From contig NC_059502.1 in NCBI RefSeq assembly GCF_914767665.1, positions 62,354,031-62,418,030 of the forward strand: a stretch of DNA of 64,000 nt. Direction: 5' to 3'. This DNA is from Harmonia axyridis (lineage: Eukaryota > Arthropoda > Insecta > Coleoptera > Coccinellidae). Shown piece by piece: positions 36,660 to 47,675 of the stretch. The first letter of the stretch is position 1. Every line of letters begins with the position of its first letter. The notes under the pieces are model-generated. The model was given only the letters and a program-made list of their open reading frames with translations, was not told the origin of the DNA and made no database searches. Both the position numbers and the translations under genes were made by a program.

Positions 36660-37188
36660 CGAGCTGCGTGACATGTTGCGACGTCTTGTTGGAATCACAG
36701 CTCCTGGACATCATGGTTGTTCAATTCAGGAATGAAAAAGTTAGTAATCATGGCTCTATACCGATCACCATTGACTGTAACGTTCTGGCCATCATCGTTT
36801 TTGAAGAAGTACGGACCAATGATTCCACCAGCCCATAAAGCGCACCAAACAGTCAGTTTTTCTGGATGTAACGGTGTTTCGACATACATTTGAGGATTAG
36901 CTTCACTCCAAATGCGGCAGTTTTGTTTGTTGACGTAGCCATTCAACCAGAAGTGCGCTTCATCGCTAAACAAAATAAAATGGACGTAGTGCGCGATACG
37001 TATTCAGCACAGAACCATTATTTTCGAAATGAAATTGCACTAATTGCAAGCGTTTTTCCGGCGTGAGTCTATTCACGATGAATTGCCAAACCAAACTGAG
37101 AATAAATCACTTGACAGCTGTCAAATCGGTCGCCATCTTGAACAGTAATGTCAACTTAAAGTCATATACCTCGAAAAAAAGCCCCCTT
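36660..37188 (-). mobile_element. DD41D mariner, copy 5 (3' half missing)
   Basis: It begins abruptly at GAGCTGCGTGACATG inside the catalytic domain and runs to a degraded 5' terminal repeat (CGAAAAAAAGCCCCCTT). The minus-strand frame 36973-36695 keeps FSDEAHFWLNGYVNKQNC through ELNNHDVQEL. It lies exactly between the two 127-bp direct repeats. Confidence 0.85.
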
Positions 37189-37189
37189 C

Positions 37190-37316
37190 AAAATGGGATC
37201 TTTTGCTTTATTATATCCAGTCATGAACCATCAGAAAGGGTCAGATAAAAAAAATTAATCCCTCCAGAAATTTTCATAGTTTACGTTTAGCAATATGTAG
37301 AAACCAAAAATTAAAT
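37190..37316 (+). repeat. Direct repeat, right copy
   Basis: Second copy of the 127-bp unit, starting one base after the mariner terminal repeat. Differences from the left copy include one T fewer in the T-run and TTTACG for TTTAGG. Confidence 0.95.
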
Positions 37317-37485
37317 GAAAAACCCGGTCGTCCTCAATTTTGCCCAGAAACTATTCGAGTGAATTTTAGTACAAAGACTACAAAGATTGGTTTCAAAGTA
37401 CATATATCGCGTTGATCCCTTAGCTTGAGATTATAAGATAAAAACACTGCAAACTTTCCACTATGGTTTATTTGCGACATCATAT

Positions 37486-38007
37486 CAGGGGCGGATCCAG
37501 GCGATGTTTGAGGAGGGGCCATATAAAGTCACGGCTCATATAGGTTAGCAAAAAAGTGGAAATTCTTATAGAAAGATGGTTTTTATTAATTTTATCATAT
37601 TCAGTTTCCAAAATTTTTGTAGAACAAAAACAAGTTCAACAAATTTTACATATTTCATAAATATGATATATGTAAATTTATTTCATAAGAAAACTTAGGC
37701 GCACGAAAGTATAAGGTGTAGTAAAAAGAAATCCATTATTTTTGCATGAATAACAAGGCATCAATTACCATATTTAAAATGATCCAATTTAGGTCAAATA
37801 TGCGCTGTTTCATTTAATAACTACAGTTCCAAGTTAACAGTTGTGCCTTTTGGGAGCAGCTCTTCGTAGATAACTCCCTGCCAATCTCACTAAACACACA
37901 GCAAAACCTTCCTGATCGTTTCCGATGGCTCACCGCGATTTGACCACAACCGTTTTTGCTTGACGTTGTCGTAGCCCCTATGTACACCCCCCCTTTATCC
38001 GCCCCTG
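37486..38007. mobile_element. hAT-type MITE with 8-bp target duplication
   Basis: The ends are CAGGGGCGGATCCAGG and the complement TTATCCGCCCCTG. Flanking 8-mers are CATCATAT (37478-37485) and CATCATAC (38008-38015). CAGGGGCGGA-type ends with 8-bp duplications are typical of hAT elements. The inside contains a mariner fragment (37712-37976) and no hAT transposase. Confidence 0.85.
37712..37976 (-). mobile_element. DD34D mariner fragment nested in the hAT MITE
   Basis: It starts with the terminal repeat GGTGTAGTAAAAAGAAATCC shared with the 26535 element and contains the complement of its C-terminal coding end. It then jumps by deletion to the AACACACAGCAAAACCTTCC block that corresponds to KVLLCVWWDW, ending at the GACAACGTCAAGCG-equivalent bases. 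Internal and distal parts are missing. Confidence 0.8.
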
Positions 38008-39948
38008 CATCATACTAGAGTCAGAAAGAAAGAGGATTTTATTTAGATGTAATCAAAATTATTTAATTGTAATCAAAAATCAAGGAAAATATCGAAAAAA
38101 TATTCCTCAATATTAACGTAACCACAAAACGGCCGCAGTTGAGATTCTGGTTGTTGTTGAAAGAAACAATTTCGAGCTTAGTCAAGAATATCAATCTGAT
38201 CACATCATCAGAATCAAAGAAAATAAAAAAAATATTGATAGCACTGTTAGAACCGTGGAAAATTCAAGCATAATATCGAAAAAAGGCGCACGTATCAATG
38301 ATCGCGCAAAAGCTAGTGCTCTCTCATTTTTTATTTCATTGAGGAATTTCATTTCGCATAATCTTATCTTTGGATATGTAGCATAAACATTTCAAACACA
38401 AAAAATATTTTATATCAAATCCGAGAACATGTTAATGATATATAAACATAATTTATCCGTAGAATTTTGTGATATGAACATTTGAACTATGAAAATCTTA
38501 TAATTAACATTTTTGAAACGGTTCACTTAACATGAAGATAATGCTTTCAGATGGAATTGAAATTTGACCCATTGAATTAATAATTGTCGAATACATCTTT
38601 AAGGAGCTTTTTTGTGCGCTTGTCCAAATCCATATTTTTCGTAATTTTTTTGGTACCTATCTCTCTTGTGGATGAACTTTATATGAAACATAATTCACAA
38701 ATCTGATGGATAGATTTTGAGATATCGATATTTGAAAAGAAAATGTGATTCAATCTACCAATTAGGTATACGATGCTTTCGCAATTTTGAGTGGAGATAA
38801 GTTTCAATATTTTGCAATTAATTTAAATTTCAGGTCGATGGGATAGGTATATCTTCAATTATTGAGGAAACAAATTTTTATATAACTTCAGAACAATTTT
38901 GGATTTGCCAATTGATGAACTTGATGGATATTTGAACCAAATCATTTAAAATCACATTAAAAATAAGAAATAACAAAATTTGGGTACAGTACAATAGTGT
39001 TGCTTGAATCAGAGGCACAAATCGAAGCGTAAATATGCAAATTTAAGATTTAGATGATCATATTTCGTCTCACAATTTTGAATATCAAAAGAATATTGAA
39101 AAAAATTCTGACTATAAAATCTTCTAAAACTCAAAGCTTTTTCGGAGTGTTTTACGTAGTATCATCATGCTTTAAACTTAATAACTTATCAATGTAGGTT
39201 TCCGAGAAATAAATTGTTTCCAATTCGATTTCTTGTTTTTTTACTCTTAAAATATATAGATCGGATTTTGTTCTCGAACGACTTCATCACTAAAAATCAA
39301 AGAGAATAAAAAACAATAGTTCGTTCTATTCAATTGGAACAAGGTCATCATCAACTGAGAACTGTCGATTGTGATAACCAAACAACACGCTTATCAAAAA
39401 CCTTTGGAAATAGTCGTTAATATTGATCTAGATGAATAACACTTGATCGTCTAACAAGTTTATTTTGTCTGAAATTCATGGCACGTTTCTTCGAGATTAT
39501 TATTCAACTCTTCCAACAAAGTTTGTGATTCGTGCTTCTGATATTCCAAAGTTCCTGCCGTAATAAACTTTATATGATTCTTTGTTCCGTGGAGTCTTAT
39601 CTCTTGTTAAATACATGTAGGTATTGCCATTGTTTTAACATTATTTGTGTCTAATGAGCTCACGTCTTACATAATCTGAGCTCTCGTAAATCTCGTAACA
39701 AAAGGCTTTATTCTTTGCAGTCGAAATTTTGTTGAAGTTCCGATTGGAGTCCCCAATTATGAATGTCTTAAAAAATTAAATTGCTTCCGAATCAACTGAA
39801 GGTAGAGGAAGAGGAAGATGAAAAAATTTCCGTTAGCGAAATGTATTTCAAGTGAAATGCATTTTAGATAGGTACGTGGCTGTTTGTCGGTCTGCCTATG
39901 TGTCCACACATCCTTCTAACAGCCTCAACTTCAACAATTATTATTATA
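38008..39948. other. AT-rich stretch without recognised genes
   Basis: Nothing identifiable; very AT-rich with short frames only. Confidence 0.3.
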
Positions 39949-40618
39949 CAAGGGTTATTATTTTTGTATTGAGAATACAAAAATAAACAAGCGATTTTGA
40001 TGCAAAATATTTTACTGCTTTTCAAATAATAGCCTTCAAGATCTATACACTTTTGCATGCGATTGAACCATCATTCGAAATATTTTTTCCAGTCAGAAGA
40101 TGGTAGTTCTAAAACATGCGCTTTGAAGACCTCAACCGCATCTTCGGGTGATGAAAATCGTTGTCCACGAAGTTTATTTTTAATTTCTGGGAAAAGGAAT
40201 AAGTTATTCGGTGGCAATCGGGGCTGTAAGGCGGATAACCCGTTAGTTTGATTTTTTGTGTGTCCAAATACTCATTCGTTCTATTTGATGTGTGAGCTCG
40301 ATTTGTCATGATTCAAGATGATTCGTCGTTTTGGGTTTGTTTCTCTCAATTTACCGAAAACTTCAGGCAAACAAATGGTTTCAGACCACTCTGAATTAAC
40401 GGTCTTTTGATTTATAAGAGCCAAAATTGCCACAGGACCAGTTTTCGTGGAGAAAGACGCCACCCTTTGCTTTTTAACGCTTCGAGAACGAAAAACTTAT
40501 GTTGGCTTTGCTTCACATAGAAACACCCAAACTGCCCACTAGCTTTTTCTTTCTGGCTCGTATGCAACTCATCACCTGTGACGATGCAGTAGGCCGCTTT
40601 GGATGCACCACAGTTGTA
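39949..40618 (-). pseudogene. DD34D mariner transposase, catalytic half
   Basis: Minus-strand reading gives CIVTGDEL (first catalytic Asp), SYEPERKS-like sequence broken by a frameshift, WVFLCEAKPT, SRSVKKQRVASF, then STKTGPVAILALINQKTVNS, TICLPEVFGKLRETN, RRIILNHDKSSSHIK and PPYSPDC. The C-terminal IQKCIDLEGYY-type motif is at 40050-39990. A CAAGGGTTATTATTTTT terminus follows TATA at 39949. Its N-terminal half lies at 41619-41975, separated by an inserted DD41D mariner. Confidence 0.75.
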
Positions 40619-41559
40619 ACGGGTGTTTTTTTTTTCGAGGTATATAACTTTAAGTTGGCATTACTGTTCAAGATGGCGACCGATTCAACAGCTGTCAAGT
40701 GATTTATTCTCAGTTTGGTTTGGCAATTCATCATGAATAGACTCACGCCTGAACAACGCTTGCAAATAGTGCAATTTTATTTCGAAAATAATGGTTCTGT
40801 GCGGAATACGTATCGCGCACTACGTCCATTTTATTTTGTTTAGCGATGAAGCGCAATTCTGGTTGAATGGCTACGTCAACAAACAAAACTGCCGCATTTG
40901 GAGTGGAGCTAATCCTCGAGTGTATGTCGAAACACCGTTACATCCAGAAAAACTGACTGTTTGGTGCGCTTTATGGGCTGGTGGAATCATTGGTCCGTAC
41001 TTCTTCAAAAACGATGATGGCCAGAACGTTACAGTCAATGGTGATCGGTATAGAGCCAAGATTACTAACTTTTTCATTACTGAATTGAACAACCATGATG
41101 TCCAGGAGCTGTGGTTCCAACAAGACCGCGCAACATGCCACACAGCTCGTGCCACAATCGATTTATTGAAAGACACGTTTCGAGGCCGCCTAATTTCACG
41201 TTTTGGACCTGTGAATTGGCCTCCAAGATCTTGTGATTTAACACCACTAGACTACTTTCTGTGGGGCTATGTAAAGTCATTGGTCTATGCGGATAAGCCA
41301 CAAACCCTTGACCATTTGGAAGACAACATTCGCCATGTTATTGCCGATATACGGCCATAAATGTTGGAAAAAGTCATCGAAAATTGGACGTCCAGATTGG
41401 ACTACATCCGAGCCAGCCGTGGCGGTCATATGCCAGAAATCATATTTGAAATGTAATGCCACAAGATTATCTTGCGGATAAATAAAATTAATGTCAATCG
41501 AATAATCCATCGTTGTTTCATTGCAATTTAGAGTTCTATAGCTCTAAAAAAACACCCTT
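40619..41559 (+). mobile_element. DD41D mariner, copy 6 (best preserved)
   Basis: The 941-bp copy has perfect TA flanks and imperfect terminal repeats of about 40 bp: 5' ACGGGTGTTTTTTTTTTCG against the complement of 3' AAGGGTGTTTTTTTAGAG. The N-terminus MNRLTPEQRLQIVQFYFENN starts at 40734, but deletion of the HTH and linker fuses RALRP out of frame to FSDEA. The downstream frame (40791-41360) has FSDEAQFWLNGYV, QQDRATCHTARA and SCDLTPLDYFLWG. I count 41 residues between the second and third catalytic Asp. A CAA-to-TAA stop ends it at IRP. It is inserted into the DD34D mariner on the minus strand. Confidence 0.92.
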
Positions 41560-41618
41560 TACTTTGTAACCAATTTTTGTACTAAAATTCACGCGAATAG
41601 TTTCTGAGAAAAAACACC

Positions 41619-41975
41619 CTTTATTTCGAAATCATTTTATGGCACCAATCGACACTAGCAATTTTTTGGGCATCATTCAACAAATGTGGAATCCAATTGC
41701 ACAGAGCTAACGAACACACAAATGTTCGTGCAAAATCTTATGCATGCTAGTCAATAGTCATACTAATGCTTAAACATCTCTCGATTTCCTCATATATCAC
41801 ATAACGATCTTCTCCAATTAGTTTTCGTACAACTTCAATATTTTCCGACACAACGATTGATTTTGGACGACCATCTTTTACTTTGTCCGTGAACGAACTA
41901 CGTCCACGTTTGAATTCATTGTACCAGAGATATACAGTGGCTTTAAATGGTGATTCATCACCAAAAGTTAAATTG
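41619..41975 (-). pseudogene. DD34D mariner transposase, N-terminal HTH half
   Basis: Minus-strand reading: LTFGDESPFKATVYLWYNEF, KRGRSSFTDKVKDGRPKSI, VSENIEVVRKLIGEDRYVIY and EEIERCLSISMT. After a stop it continues with HEHLCVR, LCAIGFHI and VSIGAIK-type degraded sequence up to the WCHKMISK position at about 41625. This is the paired HTH region of a DD34D mariner, and it continues naturally into the VTGDE-containing half at 40618. The 59 bp at 41560-41618, ending AAAAAACACCCTT, are the tail of yet another TA-inserted element. Confidence 0.75.
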
Positions 41976-42512
41976 CACCAAGCAGTCAATTTCAACGGTT
42001 TTAAAGGTGATTCGTTGATGGCTTGAGGATTGTTTTTCTCCATATACAACAATTTTGATTATTGACGAAACCATTTAACCAGAAATGAGCTTCATCACTA
42101 AACACAATTTTTTGGAAAAAATTGTCATCTTCGGCAAGTTTCAAATTAGCCCAATCAGTAAAAATGCGAGGTAAACGATGGTCACTTGGCTTCAACTTTT
42201 GCACGAGCTGTATTTTAGCCTAAATTCTCATGTAAAATTCTTCTTGTACTCGAAGCACAAAGGCCAACAAATTGAGAATGGCGACGTATCGATATTTCGA
42301 CGTCTTCTTTGCGCTACAGCTGGCTACTCATATTTCTGAGTCTTGTTGATGGTTTTGAATCGAGAAGAGTGCAAATTAGGTGAAATTTGTTCTGGCGTTA
42401 AATGATTCATGAAGAATTGCTAAACCTAACGAAACAGAAATTTCAACACAATTTGATATTCTTAACCGTTAAACCATAAACAACAACCATCGAAACTAAA
42501 AAAAACACCCGT
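41976..42512 (-). mobile_element. Second DD41D-like mariner subfamily, 5' part
   Basis: It ends at the right with ACACCCGT before TA. Just inside is MNHLTPEQ, parallel to MNRLTPEQ of the main family, and then a deletion. Further in are RIFTDWANLKLAEDDNFF, QKIVFSDEAHFWLNGFV, NNQNCCIW and NPQAINESPLKPLKLTAWC, where it fuses at about 41975 to the DD34D HTH region. It is clearly related to, but much diverged from, the eight-copy family. Confidence 0.7.
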
Positions 42513-44168
42513 TACTTACGGAAATATCAAGACATTTTCCACTGTATATATTATCTAATAATATTTGAAATAATTTATTGTTTACTCATTATTTAGAGAT
42601 TTTCACAAAATGAATATTCACATTATTCAAATCACACCGAAATTAAACTACATATATATAATGACGCATATTACTGGTTCTGATATGATATTAACGAAAT
42701 GAAATATTCCTTTTTCTGGGCCATTTAAGATTCAAATTAAAACCTGTGCTTTGTATGATATCATAACAACACCTTCAAGCAACCTACCTACTTCTTTTTA
42801 TAGCAGTAAATTGCGCAGTAGGTAGTGAATCTTATATTCATTAGTTTCACTGGGTATATTACCCAGAAGAATAATTTGTCTTCCTTCAATGTATTGTCCT
42901 GATAATTAACATTATAAACGGTGTAATTTCGTTTGTAATGCTATTTATCAGAACAGGACATTGAAAGATGACAAAATATTCTCATCATTTTCTAGCTTTC
43001 TCCACTAGTTAATAAAGTAACTTTGAATGACAATTCACAACCTCTAAAAAGTGTTTTATTCAGTATCATCGGTTCTCATTCTAAGAGAATAAATAGAGAT
43101 ATTTTGAAAATCATTTTTTGCGATGTGTATAGAGTAGTCAGAAGCACAATTCAAAATTTTGTCTTATACGCAGGATGTTAAAAAATATATAGACGAAAGT
43201 TAAACTTTTTACAATGTAACACTCAGTATATCTTCTTCAGATCACTTTATACCTTAGAAGCACCATTCACGAGAAAATGGTGAAAAATTGAAAATATGAC
43301 GTTTTTTAATTAGTAATTAATGAAGAAACTAATTACGCTATCGATTCAGACAATGTTTTTTTGAGCAGATATATTGCCTTTGTCCACTCTTTAAACTTTT
43401 TGTTTTCTTCTGAATAAACAACAACTATCGATGATCAAAACTATCGATTATACCAAAGGATGAAATAATTGCAATATGTTCAATACGCCAAATACGTACT
43501 TTCGCATTCAGATATAAAAAAATAAATGATTTTTTACATTCCACATCGATTGCTAAGATCATCAGCTGTGTATTATAGGTTCCGTGGTATGGAAAATTAT
43601 TTACCTTTATTGTAATTTATGTTGTTGAAGTATTGTGAAGTTGATTTTCTCTCTGCAGAAGGTACACTGAAACAAATAAATTTATGATTGCAATAGAAAT
43701 AGTTGGAAGGTTAAATTAATTCAATGGTTTTTACGCTCTTCCTTTGGGTCTTTCCTGATTATTTTTCAAACAGCTCTGTATTGACTCCAACAAAAAAATT
43801 TATCTTCACTTCGGCCGAAAGGATTTACAATTTTTTTCAATACAGATGCACGGAAGTTATATTATACTAGTAAGTATAAACATTTTTGAATTTCGCTATG
43901 CCAAAATAAATTTCAGCAAAGTTTATTATTTTTGAGCGGTCGTTGAAATTTTGTTTACCTGATAATTTCAAAAAAACTTTTTCTTTCGCAGAATAAATTT
44001 CACGTTTAGATGTGAAATAATAATTTCAACATTTTCCCGTAAAGCCTCGCAAAAACCGAGACGATCATAAAACTGTCATGATAATTTTTCTATCCATTTC
44101 CCCCCTAAACAGTACCGTGGATCCGCCACTGTCCATTTCTAGGAAAATGATAGTAGCAAACTGTATAT
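42513..44168. other. AT-rich stretch with a lone hAT-type end
   Basis: No genes. CCGTGGATCCGCCACTG at 44115-44131 is the complement of a CAGTGGCGGATCC hAT-like terminus. No matching left end was found, so it may be a truncated MITE. Confidence 0.35.
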
Positions 44169-45757
44169 CCTCCTGAGTCCCGATGTCCAATATGTTGGAC
44201 ATCCAGATTCAAGCGTATTATTAATATTGTAGTGAATTTACGACAGTAAATCCTTCGGTCCAACGTATTGGATGAATTTACGAACGCGTTGCATGCCCAG
44301 CTGTTTTGCTGTTATGCCACAGTGCGCTGTTATTTGTTTATGAAAATTTTGTTCATGATGGCCGCCTTTCGTCCTACAACTATTGACTGTAAGTATTGAT
44401 TTTTTCCTATTTTATGTGTGATGTTTGTTTGTGTCACTGCATTAGTATTCTAAGAATGTAATCAAATCATTTTTTTTTTACTACAAGTGTTATTGAACAA
44501 AAAATGACTATTTCTGTACCTGTCCATCCAGTTGGACAGTAGGTCATACTCAAACTTTTTGCACATAACGATAATTTCTCTTTCAGCGATTTTCGGGACG
44601 AAAAAACGACTGAGATTTGGAGTACACGATGAAAAAATCGAACAACTTCTGGATGCCTACTGTTCAGACTTAGAATTAGATGATTTTTCTAATGATGAAG
44701 TTGATTTCGAGATTCAGCAAGATATCCAGGAAATTGAGGACGCTCCTGAGGACATTTTGTCTGAAGAAGATTCTGATGACGAGCCGCTAAGTGTGATTAG
44801 AGAAAGGATAACTACTGAACGGGTTTATAACAGAAACCGCATGAATTGGAAAATATTGAAAAACTTTATTCCACCAAACTTCGTGTTTGAAGAACCTGTT
44901 GACAACGTCGAATCTGGCAGAGATTGGAAAGTTCAGGACTATTTAAAAATGTATCTGGATGATGAGATTCTCCAGAATATTTGTGATTGCACGAATGTGA
45001 AATTTTTGGAAGAGAAGGAAAAATCAATGAATCTGATATTACCAGAAATTAAAAAGTTTATAGCTATTACAATTTTGATGTCATGTTTGAAATATCCCCA
45101 AGTAAGAATGTACTGGGCAAAAACAACTAAAGTAAGTGCAATAGCTACTGCAATGACCAGGGATCGATATTTCTGGATTGGGAATAATCTGAAAGTAGTG
45201 ATCGATAACAATGTCACACCTCAAGAAAAACGCTCGACCGCTTGTACAAGATTCGTTAGGTGACAGATCTGCAGAAATTTCGAAATTTCTCGATTTCAAG
45301 ATTTCTTATGCAAATTATCTATTTGAAATTGCGAACCTGGAGGGTGCCACTGAAAATGATTTACCATCAATAATAACCAGAAACAGTTTCCACATGTCTG
45401 TTTCGCAAGTTTCCTCCCCATCTGCTTCAAAAGGGAAAAATCTACATCTACCAATTGTGGCGAGTGAACTCAAGAACGCAGTCAGATGTAAAAATCCAGG
45501 TTGCAAATTGAAAACTAAATTTTATTGTGAGAAATGTACCCTATTTTTGTGCTTGACAGGTAGCAATAATTGCTTCAGAAATTTTCATTTGCATAATAAT
45601 CTATAATGATATCGTCCTGATGTCCATCTCATTGGACATTATTTTTTTTGTACTTCCCCTTGAATAAAATTTTTCAAAAAAATTTTGTGACGTTTTCAGT
45701 GTTAAATGAACCGAAATCCCAAATATCACCTTTAATATTATGTCGGGACTCAGGAGG
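44169..45757 (+). mobile_element. piggyBac-like element, internally deleted, ATAT flanks
   Basis: Terminal inverted repeats CCTCCTGAGTCCCGA and TCGGGACTCAGGAGG, with an internal GATGTCCAATATGTTGGACA-type palindromic repeat near each end (44182 and 45617). Flanking sequence is ATAT on both sides (44165-44168 and 45758-45761), instead of the usual piggyBac TTAA. It contains a deleted piggyBac transposase gene. The element is 1.59 kb against roughly 2.3 kb or more for intact ones. Confidence 0.85.
44355..45606 (+). pseudogene. piggyBac transposase gene lacking its catalytic core
   Basis: Exon 1 (44355-44388, MMAAFRPTTID) splices through GTAAGT at 44389 and TTTCAG ending at 44586 into SIFGTKKRLRFGVHDEKIEQ. 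Next come an acidic N-terminal region and the start of the DDE_Tnp_1_7 domain (RDWKVQDYLKMYLDDEIL, PEIKKFIAITILMSCLKYPQ, RDRYFWIGNNLKV). At about 45230 an internal deletion shifts the frame and the protein would end TACTRFVR. The other frame (to 45606) has the C-terminus, with CKNPGCKLKTKFYCEKC and then C-x-LTGSNNC and an HLH tail: the Cys-rich zinc module that binds the element ends. The three catalytic Asp are lost, so it can only be moved in trans. Confidence 0.85.
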
Positions 45758-46817
45758 ATATTTCTCCACAATGTCTACTACTCTACTCGGACCTCGATAA
45801 TCCGGAAGTAATATAGGTAGAAACCGATAAAATAGATTAAAAAAATAACATAGATAAGAATCAATTATGACAAATATGAAACTGAAGAAAATTGAAACGA
45901 GTACAAAGGTATATAGGTAGGATGGATCACGATATTATCCTTACTAGACAACAATAAGTATTTATCAGACATAGTGACAATAATAATGTAAACATGAACT
46001 AAGTAGGTACTTGACCTATAGATAACTGAAAAAAATATTATTGTTCGTGTCTTAAAAAAATTCGAAAATAGAACAATGGTCGTTTAATATCTTGCATTTA
46101 TGAATTGACACAAAGACGAAAATACTGGAAATTTAACATTATGGTTTAATATTTTGTCTATTATCGGAAAATATCTTCACATCAAATGATTATTGGAAAT
46201 AAATTTCAATGAAAATATGGAGGTGGCATTCCAAGGGTAGAATAAGAATAAAACATTCAAAAATTCATTATCCAAAAACTATATGAGATATGACTTTGTG
46301 GTGAAAATGTTGTGGACAGTATCAGCAGCAATATATGGTCTCGATTTGATGATATTATGTCTTATGTTTCTAATAATCTCATAAAATGTTTCTAAGAAAT
46401 AATATTTATTTTTGCCTTCAGTATTAATGAATTGTTTTCTTGAGCTAATAGAAAGGACAGTGTGGTATAACGATTGTTGTATCTAATTTCAGACAAAAAG
46501 CTGTTATATTTGTATTCTACATATTCCAAAACATAAATGAGTATGAAAATTTCAAGAGGATGTTGAATTTTTTCCTCGAATAATTTCGAAAGATTATTAT
46601 TGAGATAATATACGAAAATTTGTGGATATCCAAGTTTATCATAGTTCTATTCGAAAGGAACTTCGATCAAAACCAAATAGATTAAATGAAGTAGATATGA
46701 TAAATTCAAAAAATGGTCGAAATATCCAGTAAGACACAATGATAGTTAAATAATGATTTCAATATTTTATTTGGAAAAACTAAAATAATTTCCATCAGTG
46801 ATACAAACCGCAATATA
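45758..46817. other. AT-rich stretch without recognised genes
   Basis: Nothing identifiable. Confidence 0.3.
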
Positions 46818-47675
46818 CATTTTGTCCGTAAAGTATGGAACAAATTCATTTTTAGCTAAACAGACCATTTTAAGTGATAATCCTGAAACACGTCGATTTT
46901 TATTTTAATTGATCGTATTTTAAAATAATAATCTAATATACAGGGTGAAATACTTTCGAGTAATGACGTCACCGTCATTTTTTTTTAATGGAAAAATGTA
47001 TCACATGTTGATTCCAATTGGTACAGGGTGGACAAAAATACAATAGTTTTGTGTGTGCTCATAAAGTAACGCGTAACATTCTTCATTAGTTAAATTAACA
47101 ATATTATCAAAAATACTTATTGTCTAGGGGCAATTGGTTAGAATGTAACAGCCTGTAGTTTGTTACATTCTTAGATTAATAAAATGAGCTGTTTCTAAAC
47201 ATGTTTGGTACTTGTGGTCTAGCAAACAGATTATGAAAGGAATTATTTCTTATCAATTTAAAAAAAACATAGTCGTCTAGTTTTTTGTGTAATGTCATTA
47301 TTTGTTTATTGCCGCTAGACGATAAGTATTTTTGATAATATTGTTAATTTAACTAATGAAGAATGTTACGCGTTACTTCATGAGCACACACAAAACTATT
47401 GTATTTTTGTCCCCCCTGTACCAATTGAAATCAACATGTGATACATTTTTGGAATCAGCTCAGCTAGAGTAATCGGAACATTGAGACAAAATGGGGGTAT
47501 TCCATTTAAAAAAATGACGGTGACGTCATTACTCGAAAGTAATTCACCCTGTATATTAGATTATTATTTTGAAATACGGTAAATTAAAATCGAAAATTGA
47601 CGTGTTTCAGGATTATTTCTTAAAATGGTTTGTTTAGCTAAAAATGAATTAGTTTCATACTTTACGGACACAGTG
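46818..47675. mobile_element. Long inverted-repeat element, arms ~310-360 bp
   Basis: Left end TTTTGTCCGTAAAGTATGGA and right end CATACTTTACGGACACAGTG, each adjacent to TA. Mirrored inner blocks are TTTTTAGCTAAACA, TAATCTAATATACAGGGTGA, ATGACGTCACCGTCATTTTT, GTACAGGGTGGACAAAAATA, GTAACGCGTAACATTCTTCA and AAAAATACTTAT. The spacer is about 47126-47317. The right arm carries an extra ~55-bp segment (about 47452-47505). It has no coding capacity. Confidence 0.85.

Noticed and set aside
40109..40251. Plus-strand frames over the mariner remnants
   Set aside because: They are antisense shadows of the minus-strand transposase.
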